Numbered from the stretch's first letter, positions 6,187-13,836 are shown. The stretch is DNA of 14,412 nt from Bacteroidia bacterium (GCA_905373665.1 CAJPTV010000057.1:1-14412); one strand, 5' to 3'. A program made the numbers and translations. The notes: generated from the sequence alone by a model not told the origin.

Positions 6187-7461
6187 ATGACGACGTTTCA
6201 GAAGATTTTTTACCACATATCGCGCCTCTTGCTGGGGGTGGTCTTTCTTTTTTCGGGCTTTGTGAAGAGCGTAGACCCGCAGGGGTTTGCGTATAAGCTG
6301 CAAGACTATTTTACCGCTTTTGGGCTCTCGTCGCTTCACCCTATTGCTTACGCTTTGGCGTTCTTTCTCGTCTCGTTGGAGCTTTATGTGGGGTTGCTGT
6401 TGCTCTTTTCTGAGTGGCGTCGGGTGGCAGCGGTTTTGGTCAGTGCTTTTATGCTCTTTTTTACGCCGCTTACGCTCTATTTGGCTATGGCGAATCCTGT
6501 GTCAGATTGTGGGTGCTTTGGCGATGCAGTTAAATTGACCAATTGGGAGACCTTTTGGAAGAATGTGCCCTTGCTTCTAGCGGCGCTCTACTTTTTGAGA
6601 AGAGTCTTTCGGGAGAAGTCTGCAGGGCGGTCGATCCGCTGTACGGGGTGTCGTTTTGTACAACAGTGGTTATTTCCCATAATCTTGGGGCTTTTGGCAC
6701 TATTCCCCTCTTTTTGGGCAACGGTCTCGCTGCCGATGATAGACTTCCGCCCTTATCGGATTGGGGCGAACCTGCGCGAGGCGATGCACATCCCCGAGGA
6801 TGCGCCTAAAGATGAGTATGAGACGGAGTTTGTCTATGAGAAGGACGGTGTGGAAAAGACCTTTTCGGAATTTGACTATCCGTGGGATGATTCGACGTGG
6901 CACTACGTCTCGAGTGAGAACCGACTGGTGCGGAAGGGCTATGAGCCGCCCATTCATGACTTTGCGCTAGAGGACGAGGCAAATACGGATCACATTGCGG
7001 AGCTCTTGGATCGGACGGGGGTGTCTATCCTCGTCGTGACGCCATTTCTAGAGAGCTTGTCGCAAGAGGATATGGCGAAGCTCAATGCGCTGCAAGAAGC
7101 TGCTACGGCGGGTGACGTTCTCGTTTTTCACGGTACGGCGTCTTCTCCTGCTCAACAGCTCGATTTGCGGCAACGTGGGCTTACGACAACGCTTTATACC
7201 ACCAATGAACGCACCCTTAAGACGATAGTGCGTGCTGCGACGGGGGTGGTTTTGTTCAGGGATGGGGTGGTGATGGACAAGTGGCCATTGCATGGGATTC
7301 CGCCCACGAGCTATTTCGCCACCGTTGGGGGGTTATCCGATGCGCAGTTGCGGGGAAGTGGCGGCACGGCGCTCGTTTATGGGCTGGGGGTTGTGCTTGT
7401 ATTGCTGGGCGTGGTGCACGTGGTGGTAAAGCGGAAGCAAGGCAAAAAGGAAGAACGGTAG
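6187..7461 (+). CDS. DoxX/BT_3928-family membrane protein with periplasmic C-terminal domain
   Basis: About 424 aa from the ATG at 6187. The N-terminus (MTTFQKIFYHISRLLLGVVF, then LFSGFVKSVDPQG) is typical of DoxX-like proteins. Four hydrophobic segments lie in about residues 8-130, and the motif DCGCFGD (107-113) resembles the Cys motif of MauE-type DoxX proteins. A further membrane segment (about 155-180) is followed by a soluble domain of about 210 residues. Its stretch GVSILVVTPFLESLSQEDMA and the following residues recall a thioredoxin-like fold, but I see no CxxC active site there. One last hydrophobic helix and a basic tail (KRKQGKKEER) close the protein. An in-frame TTG at 6160 with GGGAAG just upstream is an alternative start adding nine residues. 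The function is unknown; the Cys pair suggests a redox or quinone-linked envelope role. The sigma-54 activator starts 1 bp after it. Confidence 0.72.
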   Translation: MTTFQKIFYHISRLLLGVVFLFSGFVKSVDPQGFAYKLQDYFTAFGLSSLHPIAYALAFFLVSLELYVGLLLLFSEWRRVAAVLVSAFMLFFTPLTLYLAMANPVSDCGCFGDAVKLTNWETFWKNVPLLLAALYFLRRVFREKSAGRSIRCTGCRFVQQWLFPIILGLLALFPSFWATVSLPMIDFRPYRIGANLREAMHIPEDAPKDEYETEFVYEKDGVEKTFSEFDYPWDDSTWHYVSSENRLVRKGYEPPIHDFALEDEANTDHIAELLDRTGVSILVVTPFLESLSQEDMAKLNALQEAATAGDVLVFHGTASSPAQQLDLRQRGLTTTLYTTNERTLKTIVRAATGVVLFRDGVVMDKWPLHGIPPTSYFATVGGLSDAQLRGSGGTALVYGLGVVLVLLGVVHVVVKRKQGKKEER

Positions 7462-7462
7462 T

Positions 7463-8704
7463 ATGCGCGTTGACATTGATGGCATCAAACGACGCTTTAA
7501 GATAATAGGAACCCATCCGTTACTGCTGCGGGCAGTGGAGGTCGCCTATCAGGTAGCGAACACGGACCTTGCGGTGTTGGTGACGGGGGAGAGCGGTTCG
7601 GGGAAGGAGTTCTTTCCGCAAATTATTCATCAGTTTGGCTTGCGGAAGCATGGGCGCTACGTGGCGGTAAACTGTGCGGCAATCCCTGAGGGAACGATCG
7701 ATTCGGAGCTTTTTGGGCACGTAAAAGGTTCGTTTACTGGAGCATTGGAAAACCGCGAGGGGTACTTTGAGGTCGCTAATAAGGGGACTATCTTCCTCGA
7801 CGAGGTGGGCGAGTTACCCCTGACGACGCAGGCGCGGTTGCTCCGCATTCTCGAAACGGGGGAGTTTTACCGCGTGGGCTCTTCTACGCCTATACAGACA
7901 GACATTCGGATTGTGGCGGCAACGAATGTGAACCTTGAGGAGGCTATCCGTGAGGGGAAGTTCCGTGAGGATTTGTATTACCGCCTTTCTACAATCCCGA
8001 TACGTATCCCTCCGCTGCGGGAGCGTGGGAATGATGTCTTGCTGCTTTTTCGCTGGTTTGCTGCGGAGTGTGCGGAGAAGTATAATATGCCGCCGATACA
8101 GCTGCACGATGAACGTGCGGAGGAGTTGTTGCGCACCTATAGCTGGCCGGGTAATGTGCGTGAGTTGAAGAATATGGCGGAGCGAATCTCGGTGATAGAG
8201 ACGGAGCGGGACATTACGGCCGAGATCCTCGAGCGTTATGTACAGCCAGAGCGGCAGCGTCATCTGCCAGCGCTTTATCGGGCAAGTGAGCCGCTCGTGA
8301 ATCACGACAAGGAGTTTTTGCTGGGGCTTGTGCAGGGGTTGCGTGTGGAGCTTGATGAGCTGCGGCAGGTGGTCGTACAATTGATGCAACAGAACGCGAG
8401 CGTTGATACGACGCCCTCTCGTGCGCTTCCGAATAGCGAACATACGCGTGTGCTACGCACTTTGGCGGAGTTGGGGGCACACACAGACCACGACCCTGTG
8501 CTTGCGCCTGTGGTGGAGGCAACGCCGCACGAGGTGGCGCATGCGGTGATAGAGGATTCGCCGCGCACCATTGCCGAGATGGAGGAGGAGATGATTCGCC
8601 GCGCCTTGCTCAAACACAATGGGCATCGGAAGCTTGCGGCGCAGGAGTTGGGGATTTCGTTGCGGACGCTCTACCGCAAAATCCAAGAATACAACCTTGA
8701 GTAG
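7463..8704 (+). CDS. Sigma-54-dependent transcriptional activator lacking a receiver domain
   Basis: A 413-aa bacterial enhancer-binding protein. The AAA+ domain occupies about residues 14-255, with Walker A GESGSGKE (42-49), sigma-54 contact loop GSFTGA (89-94), Walker B TIFLDEVGEL (109-118), the arginine-finger region FREDLYYRLSTIPIRIPPLR, and the sensor motif SWPGNVRELKN. A variable linker (about 265-370) precedes a Fis-type helix-turn-helix at the C-terminus (LAAQELGISLRTLYRKIQEY). No N-terminal receiver, GAF or PAS domain is present: the AAA+ domain starts almost at once, so activity is probably controlled by expression or by a partner protein. The contact loop has Ser in place of the first Ala of GAFTGA, with the Phe and Thr retained. 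The gene sits between the DoxX-like gene (1 bp) and lptE (16 bp), linking it to envelope functions. Its targets would have -24/-12 promoters and are unknown. Confidence 0.9.
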   Translation: MRVDIDGIKRRFKIIGTHPLLLRAVEVAYQVANTDLAVLVTGESGSGKEFFPQIIHQFGLRKHGRYVAVNCAAIPEGTIDSELFGHVKGSFTGALENREGYFEVANKGTIFLDEVGELPLTTQARLLRILETGEFYRVGSSTPIQTDIRIVAATNVNLEEAIREGKFREDLYYRLSTIPIRIPPLRERGNDVLLLFRWFAAECAEKYNMPPIQLHDERAEELLRTYSWPGNVRELKNMAERISVIETERDITAEILERYVQPERQRHLPALYRASEPLVNHDKEFLLGLVQGLRVELDELRQVVVQLMQQNASVDTTPSRALPNSEHTRVLRTLAELGAHTDHDPVLAPVVEATPHEVAHAVIEDSPRTIAEMEEEMIRRALLKHNGHRKLAAQELGISLRTLYRKIQEYNLE

Positions 8705-8720
8705 AGGGGGAGAGACGGGG

Positions 8721-9227
8721 ATGCGACGGAGAGTAGTGTATTTATTTCTTGCCCTAGCGTTGTTGCTGGGGGGGTGTAGTGTCAAATATTCGTTTACGGG
8801 GGCGAGTATATCGCCTGAGGTTAAGACGGTGAGTATCGCCTCTTTTCCGAATGTAGCCTCGTTGGTTAATCCGACGCTTGCCGCGTCGTTTACCGAGGCG
8901 CTTAAGGAGAAGTTTGTGACGCAGACGAGCCTCTCGCTTCAGAACTTCGGTGGCGATTTGGACTTTGCGGGTGAGATCACGACCTACGACGTTGCTCCTG
9001 TGGCTATCCAAGGCAATGAGACGGCGGCACTGAACCGACTGACTATCGCCGTGCATGTCAAGTTTGTGAATCTGCGAGACGATAAGGCGAACTTTGATAG
9101 AAGCTTTTCGGCTTATGAGGACTATTCGGCGAATCGTCCCTTCTCTGATGTGGAGGGAGAGTTGGTAGCGACCATTCAAGAGAAGTTGGTCGAGGACATT
9201 TTTAATGCCGCCGTGGCAAATTGGTAA
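8721..9227 (+). CDS. lptE: LptE-family LPS assembly lipoprotein
   Basis: A 168-aa outer-membrane lipoprotein. From the ATG at 8721 it has a basic start (MRRR), a hydrophobic core and lipobox LGGC with Cys19. The mature sequence begins CSVKYSFTGASISPEVKTVS, the pattern of Bacteroidota LptE proteins: a short region after the Cys, a conserved YSF.G.SI, then FPN.A..VNP.L...FTEAL. LptE plugs the LptD barrel and helps LPS reach the outer leaflet. An upstream in-frame ATG (8619) lies inside the previous gene and would bury the signal peptide, so it is rejected; GGGGGAGAGACGGGG precedes the chosen start. The stop at 9225-9227 is 14 bp before the next chosen start. Confidence 0.88.
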   Translation: MRRRVVYLFLALALLLGGCSVKYSFTGASISPEVKTVSIASFPNVASLVNPTLAASFTEALKEKFVTQTSLSLQNFGGDLDFAGEITTYDVAPVAIQGNETAALNRLTIAVHVKFVNLRDDKANFDRSFSAYEDYSANRPFSDVEGELVATIQEKLVEDIFNAAVANW

Positions 9228-9241
9228 AATCGTTTGGAGCG

Positions 9242-10201
9242 ATGGATCGCGTGCAGACTTTCTATTCCTTACTTCGTATACCGCAGCGGGTGAGTGCTGA
9301 GGGGGGTGAGTTGTTGGCAGAGCTGCGAGAGAAGTATCCTTACTTTCAAGGCGTGCAGTTGCTTTCTGCGGTGAATGCGGAGGAGCTTTTCGCAGATGAG
9401 GCAGAGCAGAAACGTGCCGAGGCGGCGTTGCAGCTCCCTGATCCGTTTGCGTTGTTCCGTTATTTTGATGCGATCCGCTTGTACGAACGTTGGAAGCAAA
9501 AAGCTCCTGTTGTGCAACCAGCCACGTCTCTTCCTCAAGAAAAGCGCGAAGAGCAAGAGGCGGTGACGCCGCAAGAGGAAAAGACGCTACAACCTCAAGC
9601 TCGTTCGGAGGAGGAAGGGACGGCGGAGCGTGAGGCTGCGGTTTATCCGATTACCGATCTTGAGCCAGAGATCGACTTGTCGGGCGTATTGCCGCTCTCG
9701 TTAGAAACGGCGTATCCGTTGCCTACGGCGACGATTTATACGCTAGATGGTGATGAGCCTTTTGATATTGAGGAGGTTTATAATTTTGCTAGAACGACGC
9801 TTAATCCGAATTATACGCCGCCCGAGCCTGTGGCAGAGGACGAGAATGCTGCGCCCCCTAAGGAGTGGCAGCCCGTCACCCCAGAGCAACAGATGGAGCT
9901 GATAAATAGCTTCTTGAAGAACCTCGACGGAGAGAATGGCATCAAGGCAACCGTACTTCGCAAGGCAGAGGAAGCGGCGCAGGAGGGGGTGCAGCCTGAG
10001 GATCTTGGGCAAGCCTCGGAGCATGTTGCGAACAGTTCGTCGATGGAACGGGTTGCGCAGATCTATGAGCAGCAGGGTGAATTTGTCAAAGCGATAGAGG
10101 TTTATGAGCAGCTCGTGCACGATTTTCCAAAAAAAAGTGCTTACTTTGCGACCGAAATAGAGCGGTTACGAGCGTTGGTCTCGCCCCCGTCTAACAGTTG
10201 A
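9242..10201 (+). CDS. Acidic TPR-like protein of unknown function between lptE and secG
   Basis: 319 aa from the ATG at 9242, preceded by GGAG; a TTG at 9221 overlapping lptE would add seven residues. No signal peptide or membrane segment is visible, so it is probably cytoplasmic. The N-terminal part (1-90, MDRVQTFYSLLRIPQRVSAE) is helical. The middle (about 95-240) is rich in Glu, Pro and Gln and likely disordered. The C-terminus (about 265-310) holds one clear TPR-like helix pair (MERVAQIYEQQGEFVKAIEV and onward to DFPKKSAYF). I do not recognise a named family. Its tight placement, 14 bp after lptE and 13 bp before secG, suggests co-expression and possibly an accessory role in envelope protein or LPS handling, which is inference only. 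Confidence 0.75.
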   Translation: MDRVQTFYSLLRIPQRVSAEGGELLAELREKYPYFQGVQLLSAVNAEELFADEAEQKRAEAALQLPDPFALFRYFDAIRLYERWKQKAPVVQPATSLPQEKREEQEAVTPQEEKTLQPQARSEEEGTAEREAAVYPITDLEPEIDLSGVLPLSLETAYPLPTATIYTLDGDEPFDIEEVYNFARTTLNPNYTPPEPVAEDENAAPPKEWQPVTPEQQMELINSFLKNLDGENGIKATVLRKAEEAAQEGVQPEDLGQASEHVANSSSMERVAQIYEQQGEFVKAIEVYEQLVHDFPKKSAYFATEIERLRALVSPPSNS

Positions 10202-10214
10202 TATTTAGAGAACC

Positions 10215-10586
10215 ATGTACAGTCTTTTTTCTATACTTATCCTGATTGTTTGTCTTTTGTTGGTGCTTATCGTCTTAGTGCAGAACTCTAAGGGCGGTGG
10301 TTTGGCGTCGAACTTCTCTGGCGCTGGACAGGTGATGGGGGTACGTAAGACGGCGGATTTCCTTGAAAAGTCTACATGGACATTGGCTGTTGCGCTAATC
10401 CTTTTCAGCATCTTTGCCGTGGCGGCTATCCCGCACGTGCAGAAGGATGTGCCAGAGTCTCGCATCCAAGAGCAGGTACAGCGCACTACGTCAGGAGCGA
10501 TGCCAACGAATATCCCCGCCGCTCCAGCCGAGGGCACAGCGCCCGCAGCAACCGATGCTGCGCAGCCCACGACGCCCGCAGAGTAA
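10215..10586 (+). CDS. secG: Preprotein translocase subunit SecG
   Basis: A 123-aa inner-membrane protein. Two hydrophobic helices (about residues 3-22 and 52-73) flank the conserved cytoplasmic loop LVQNSKGGGLASNFSGAGQV and onward to GVRKTADFLEK, the SecG signature. SecG joins SecYE and aids SecA-driven export. The C-terminal 45 residues form a Pro/Ala/Thr/Glu-rich tail that extends beyond the core and is probably disordered; such tails occur in Bacteroidota SecG. It is the last gene of the cluster and is followed within 25 bp by an intrinsic terminator. Confidence 0.94.
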   Translation: MYSLFSILILIVCLLLVLIVLVQNSKGGGLASNFSGAGQVMGVRKTADFLEKSTWTLAVALILFSIFAVAAIPHVQKDVPESRIQEQVQRTTSGAMPTNIPAAPAEGTAPAATDAAQPTTPAE

Positions 10587-10609
10587 GACGCATTTTACAT
10601 TGTCAGTAC

Positions 10610-10642
10610 AAAGCGCGCTATCCTATTGGGTGGCGCGCTTTT
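10610..10642 (+). terminator. Intrinsic terminator after secG
   Basis: A perfect 9-bp stem, AAAGCGCGC (10610-10618) with GCGCGCTTT (10633-10641), a 14-nt loop and a short T run. It lies 23 bp after the secG stop and should end the porW-secG transcript. The flanking A and T runs could let it work in both directions. Confidence 0.8.
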
Positions 10643-10670
10643 CGCATCGAAGAGCTTTATTAGTTGCTAG

Positions 10671-10787
10671 GAAAGTGTGTCGAAACACGACCCTCCCTCT
10701 TTGTAGGGGCGCAGCATGCTACGCCCTGCGCCATAAGGCGCATAATGAATCAATGCGAAAAGTGGTGTTGTGTTTTGACACACTCTC
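10671..10787. repeat. MITE-like unit with 18-bp inverted ends
   Basis: GAAAGTGTGTCGAAACAC (10671-10688) and GTGTTTTGACACACTCTC (10770-10787) are inverted repeats matching at 16 of 18 positions and bounding about 117 bp with no open frame of note. Inside lies a smaller perfect 7-bp palindrome, GGCGCAG (10708-10714) with CTGCGCC (10726-10732), and the block at 10700-10719 shared with 897-916. The unit could be a miniature inverted-repeat element or a structured untranslated RNA. I see no convincing target-site duplication. Confidence 0.5.
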
Positions 10788-10788
10788 G

Positions 10789-10868
10789 CAACTCGCGGCG
10801 TATGCAGCGCTGTGGTGATTTGCATTTTACCGCACATTGCGCCCACTGGGCCGTCCGCCCTTAGCGCC
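10789..10868 (-). repeat. GC-rich interspersed repeat, right copy (inverted)
   Basis: Read on the minus strand this is the counterpart of 809-889, with a perfect shared core of about 38 bases (from CGGCCCAGTGGGCGCAATGT on to the following TGCAAATCA) and about 85-90% identity over 80 bp by eye. Its inner end abuts the inverted repeat at 10770-10787. The two copies bracket the porW-secG block in opposite orientation. Confidence 0.72.
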
Positions 10869-10957
10869 TAGGTATTTTCTGCAATTTCATCGAAAAAGAC
10901 CATCCGTCCCAAGAAAATGACATTATTTTGTAAAACCATTTTCGGAGGACATATAAA

Positions 10958-13783
10958 ATGAAAAGGACACGAACGACAATAGGTTGGTTTACAGCATTCT
11001 TATGCGTGGCTTTGCTGTGGGGCTCGCCTGTAATGGCGGTGAAGTATGATCTATGGGTTGCAGGCACACAAGTCACCGATGCCAATTGCAATGACTTAAG
11101 CAAGATTGACGGCGTTACGGTAGCCGCGGGCGGCGAGTTTAAGTATGACCAAGACACGAATACACTGACGATGAGGGATGTTACTGTGTCGGTTAGCGGT
11201 TTTAGAGAAGCAATTTTTAATGAAGGCGTAGAGGGACTGAAGATTGAGGTATTGGGCACTAATCGTTTAGAAGCGCCAGAGAGAACTGCCTTGGCTTGTC
11301 AAGCTTCTACAGAGATTGCAGGCAATGGTTCTCTTATAGTAAGCAGTGGTTATACCCAAGTTGTTTTCATTTACAAAACCCTTACCATTTCCGATATCAC
11401 GCTCGAAGCGACTGGAGAAAAGGGCATTGTTGGGGATATAATAAAGAAGGACGGAACTCTCATCATCAAGAATGCTACGGTAACGGCTAAGGGGACAAAG
11501 GCTGCTATTGATTATCTCAAGACGTTCACCTTGGAGGGGTGTCAGATAATCGCCCCCGAGGGTGCTAAGTGGAAGGCTGACCAACACGCTGTAGTAGATG
11601 CAGCGGGGAATAGGGTGAAGGAGGTGAAGATTGAGAAGGAAGTTGTTGCTGTAACGGGGGTAAAAGTAACGCCTACCACAGTAGACTTGAAGGTGAACGA
11701 AACCAAGCAGCTCACCGTCACAGTAGAACCTGACGAGGCAACCAACAAGAACTACACTTGCGAAAGCAATAACAAAAGCGTAGCAACCGTAGATAACACA
11801 GGACTAGTCACTGCGGTAGGGGTAGGGAAAGCCACGATAATCATTACCACAGAGGACGGGGGCAAAACAGTAACATGCACAGTAAATGTCACTGAAAGCG
11901 GTAGCTTCGCGCTTAGCGCAACGATGCTCAATGTCCCAGCGGCAGGCACTACGCTGGGCGTAAATGTCACTTCAGATAAGGCGTGGACGCTAGATTATGA
12001 TAGCAGCGTAACGTGGCTGAAGGCTTCGACTAAGGGAGGCGCAGGCTCGCAGGCAGTAACCTTCACAGTGGAAAAGAACGAGAGTACAGCGGAGCGCACA
12101 GTAGTGGTGACTTTTAAGCAGGCGGAAACGAAGAAGGAGTTAAAACTAACCATCACACAGGAGGCAGCTAAGGCTGTTCACGTGCCTTTGTTGGGGATTT
12201 CGTTTACAGAAACTGCTCTGAAACTCAAGGTCAAGACGTCGGTAACCTTATTCGTAAAGTACAACCCCGAGAACGCCACCAACAAGAAGGTAACGTGGGA
12301 AGTGACCGAAGGAGCAGCATCGCTCTCAGTAGATGCGAACAGCGGTAAGATAACGGCAACGAACGTAGCAGGTACGGCAAAAGTAAAGGCAACGAGTGAA
12401 GACGGCGCTCATACGGCTGAGTGCACGATAACCGTGACTACCGACGATGTGCCTGTAGAGTCTATTTCTGTATTTCCTGCAGTGGTTAACCTTACGGTAG
12501 AGGGGACGCAGCGGCTCTTGGTATCAGTGAAGCCTCGGACGGCTACGAACAGGACAGCAACGTGGGCAGTAACCTCAGGGGCGGACATCGTGTCGGTAGA
12601 TGGTACTGGCTTAGTGCGAGGCCTCAAGGAAGGGACAGCTACGGTAACCGCAACAGTAGGGGGCAAGACCGCGCCCTGTACGGTAAATGTCTCTGAAGGT
12701 GGAGGCGGCGGTACCCCGACCTTCGCACTTAACCCAACGACACTCAATGTTGAAGCAGCTGGCGGAGCGCCGAGCGTAAATGTCTCTTCAGATAAGGCGT
12801 GGACGCTAGACTATGATAGTAGCGTAACGTGGCTGAAGGCTTCGCCTAAGGGAGGAACGGGGGCTGGAACTGTTACCTTCACAGTAGAAAAGAACGAGAG
12901 TACAGAGGAACGCACTGTAGTGGTGACTTTTAAGCAGGCGGAAACGAAGAAGGAGTTAAAACTAACCATCACACAGGAGGCAGCTAAGGCTGTTCACGTG
13001 CCTTTGTTGGGGATTTCGTTTACAGAAACTGCTCTGAAACTCAAGGTCAAGACGTCGGTAACCTTATTCGTAAAGTACAACCCCGAGAACGCCACCAACA
13101 AGAAGGTAACGTGGGAAGTGACCGAAGGAGCAGCATCGCTCTCAGTAGATGCGAACAGCGGTAAGATAACGGCAACGAACGTAGCAGGTACGGCAAAAGT
13201 AAAGGCAACGAGTGAAGACGGCGCTCATACGGCTGAGTGCACGATAACCGTGACTACCGACGATGTGCCTGTAGAGTCTATTTCTGTATTTCCTGCAGTG
13301 GTTAACCTTACGGTAGAGGGGACGCAGCGGCTCTTGGTATCAGTGAAGCCTCGGACGGCGACGAACAAGACAGCAACGTGGGCAGTAACCTCAGGGGCGG
13401 ACATCGTATCAGTGGATGGTACTGGCTTAGTGCGAGCACTCAAGGAAGGGACAGCTACGGTAACCGCAACAGTAGGGGGCAAGACCGCAACCTGTACGGT
13501 GACCGTAACCAAACCGATTGTCCCACAAGCTGTAGAGGATGCCGTATTGGCTAGCGTAGTGGTAGCACCCAACCCCTTCGCAGCGCAGTTGCGGATAGTG
13601 AACCCCGAGGGGATTACTCTTCGTTACGAGCTAGTAACCCTCACGGGGAACGTAGTACGTGCTGGCGCGGTAGACAGTACGGAGACGGTAGTTGATACCG
13701 AAGCGCTCCCCGCAGGGCTCTATTTTGTGCGTCTAACGGGGCAAAATGGCGCGAAGAGGGGGGAAAGGGTAGTCAAGTACTAG
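10958..13783 (+). CDS. T9SS-secreted surface protein with BIG2 and BACON domains
   Basis: 941 aa. A Sec signal peptide occupies residues 1-27 (cleavage after PVMA). Residues 28-225 form a beta-rich domain (VKYDLWVAGTQVTDANCNDL at its start) with many short strands, possibly beta-helix-like. Then come BIG2 Ig-like domain 1 (about 231-313), BACON domain 1 (316-406), BIG2 domains 2 and 3 (410-496, 498-580), BACON domain 2 (588-678) and BIG2 domains 4 and 5 (682-768, 770-852). The C-terminus (about 865-941) is a type A T9SS sorting domain: APNPF, then LPAGLYFVRLTGQNGAKRGE and a basic end RVVKY. The protein should pass Sec, then the T9SS, and be attached to the surface. BACON and BIG2 domains suggest glycan or host-surface binding. 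Residues 335-606 are duplicated as 607-848. GGAGG (10944-10948) precedes the ATG. I recognise no named orthologue, and no enzymatic domain is visible. Confidence 0.85.
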   Translation: MKRTRTTIGWFTAFLCVALLWGSPVMAVKYDLWVAGTQVTDANCNDLSKIDGVTVAAGGEFKYDQDTNTLTMRDVTVSVSGFREAIFNEGVEGLKIEVLGTNRLEAPERTALACQASTEIAGNGSLIVSSGYTQVVFIYKTLTISDITLEATGEKGIVGDIIKKDGTLIIKNATVTAKGTKAAIDYLKTFTLEGCQIIAPEGAKWKADQHAVVDAAGNRVKEVKIEKEVVAVTGVKVTPTTVDLKVNETKQLTVTVEPDEATNKNYTCESNNKSVATVDNTGLVTAVGVGKATIIITTEDGGKTVTCTVNVTESGSFALSATMLNVPAAGTTLGVNVTSDKAWTLDYDSSVTWLKASTKGGAGSQAVTFTVEKNESTAERTVVVTFKQAETKKELKLTITQEAAKAVHVPLLGISFTETALKLKVKTSVTLFVKYNPENATNKKVTWEVTEGAASLSVDANSGKITATNVAGTAKVKATSEDGAHTAECTITVTTDDVPVESISVFPAVVNLTVEGTQRLLVSVKPRTATNRTATWAVTSGADIVSVDGTGLVRGLKEGTATVTATVGGKTAPCTVNVSEGGGGGTPTFALNPTTLNVEAAGGAPSVNVSSDKAWTLDYDSSVTWLKASPKGGTGAGTVTFTVEKNESTEERTVVVTFKQAETKKELKLTITQEAAKAVHVPLLGISFTETALKLKVKTSVTLFVKYNPENATNKKVTWEVTEGAASLSVDANSGKITATNVAGTAKVKATSEDGAHTAECTITVTTDDVPVESISVFPAVVNLTVEGTQRLLVSVKPRTATNKTATWAVTSGADIVSVDGTGLVRALKEGTATVTATVGGKTATCTVTVTKPIVPQAVEDAVLASVVVAPNPFAAQLRIVNPEGITLRYELVTLTGNVVRAGAVDSTETVVDTEALPAGLYFVRLTGQNGAKRGERVVKY
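11961..13500 (+). repeat. 816-bp tandem duplication inside the surface protein gene
   Basis: The segment beginning TAAATGTCACTTCAGATAAG at 11961 recurs at 12777 with a constant offset of 816 bp (272 codons). It covers one BACON plus two BIG2 domains. By eye, 12101-12543 is identical to 12917-13359, 443 bases without a difference, while both edges are diverged. No indel breaks the register. Confidence 0.9.
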
Positions 13784-13804
13784 ATTCTTTGATTATCATA
13801 AAAG

Positions 13805-13836
13805 AAGCCGCCTCGGGTAAAACTGGGGCGGTTTTT
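13805..13836 (+). terminator. Intrinsic terminator after the surface protein gene
   Basis: The stem CCGCCTCGG (13808-13816) pairs with CTGGGGCGG (13823-13831) through nine pairs, two of them G-U, with loop GTAAAA, followed by TTTTTCTTT. It lies about 25 bp after the stop codon. Confidence 0.85.

Noticed and set aside
8619..8720. Upstream in-frame ATG for lptE
   Set aside because: It would bury the lipoprotein signal peptide behind 34 residues translated from the preceding gene's coding sequence.
10861..10957. Promoter for the surface protein gene (TTATTTTG at 10923)
   Set aside because: The -7 element has a mismatch in its key TA and no -33 TTTG lies at the right distance, so it is too weak to list.
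12409..13572. Two similar minus-strand open frames inside the surface protein gene
   Set aside because: Their similarity comes from the 816-bp duplication of the true plus-strand gene.
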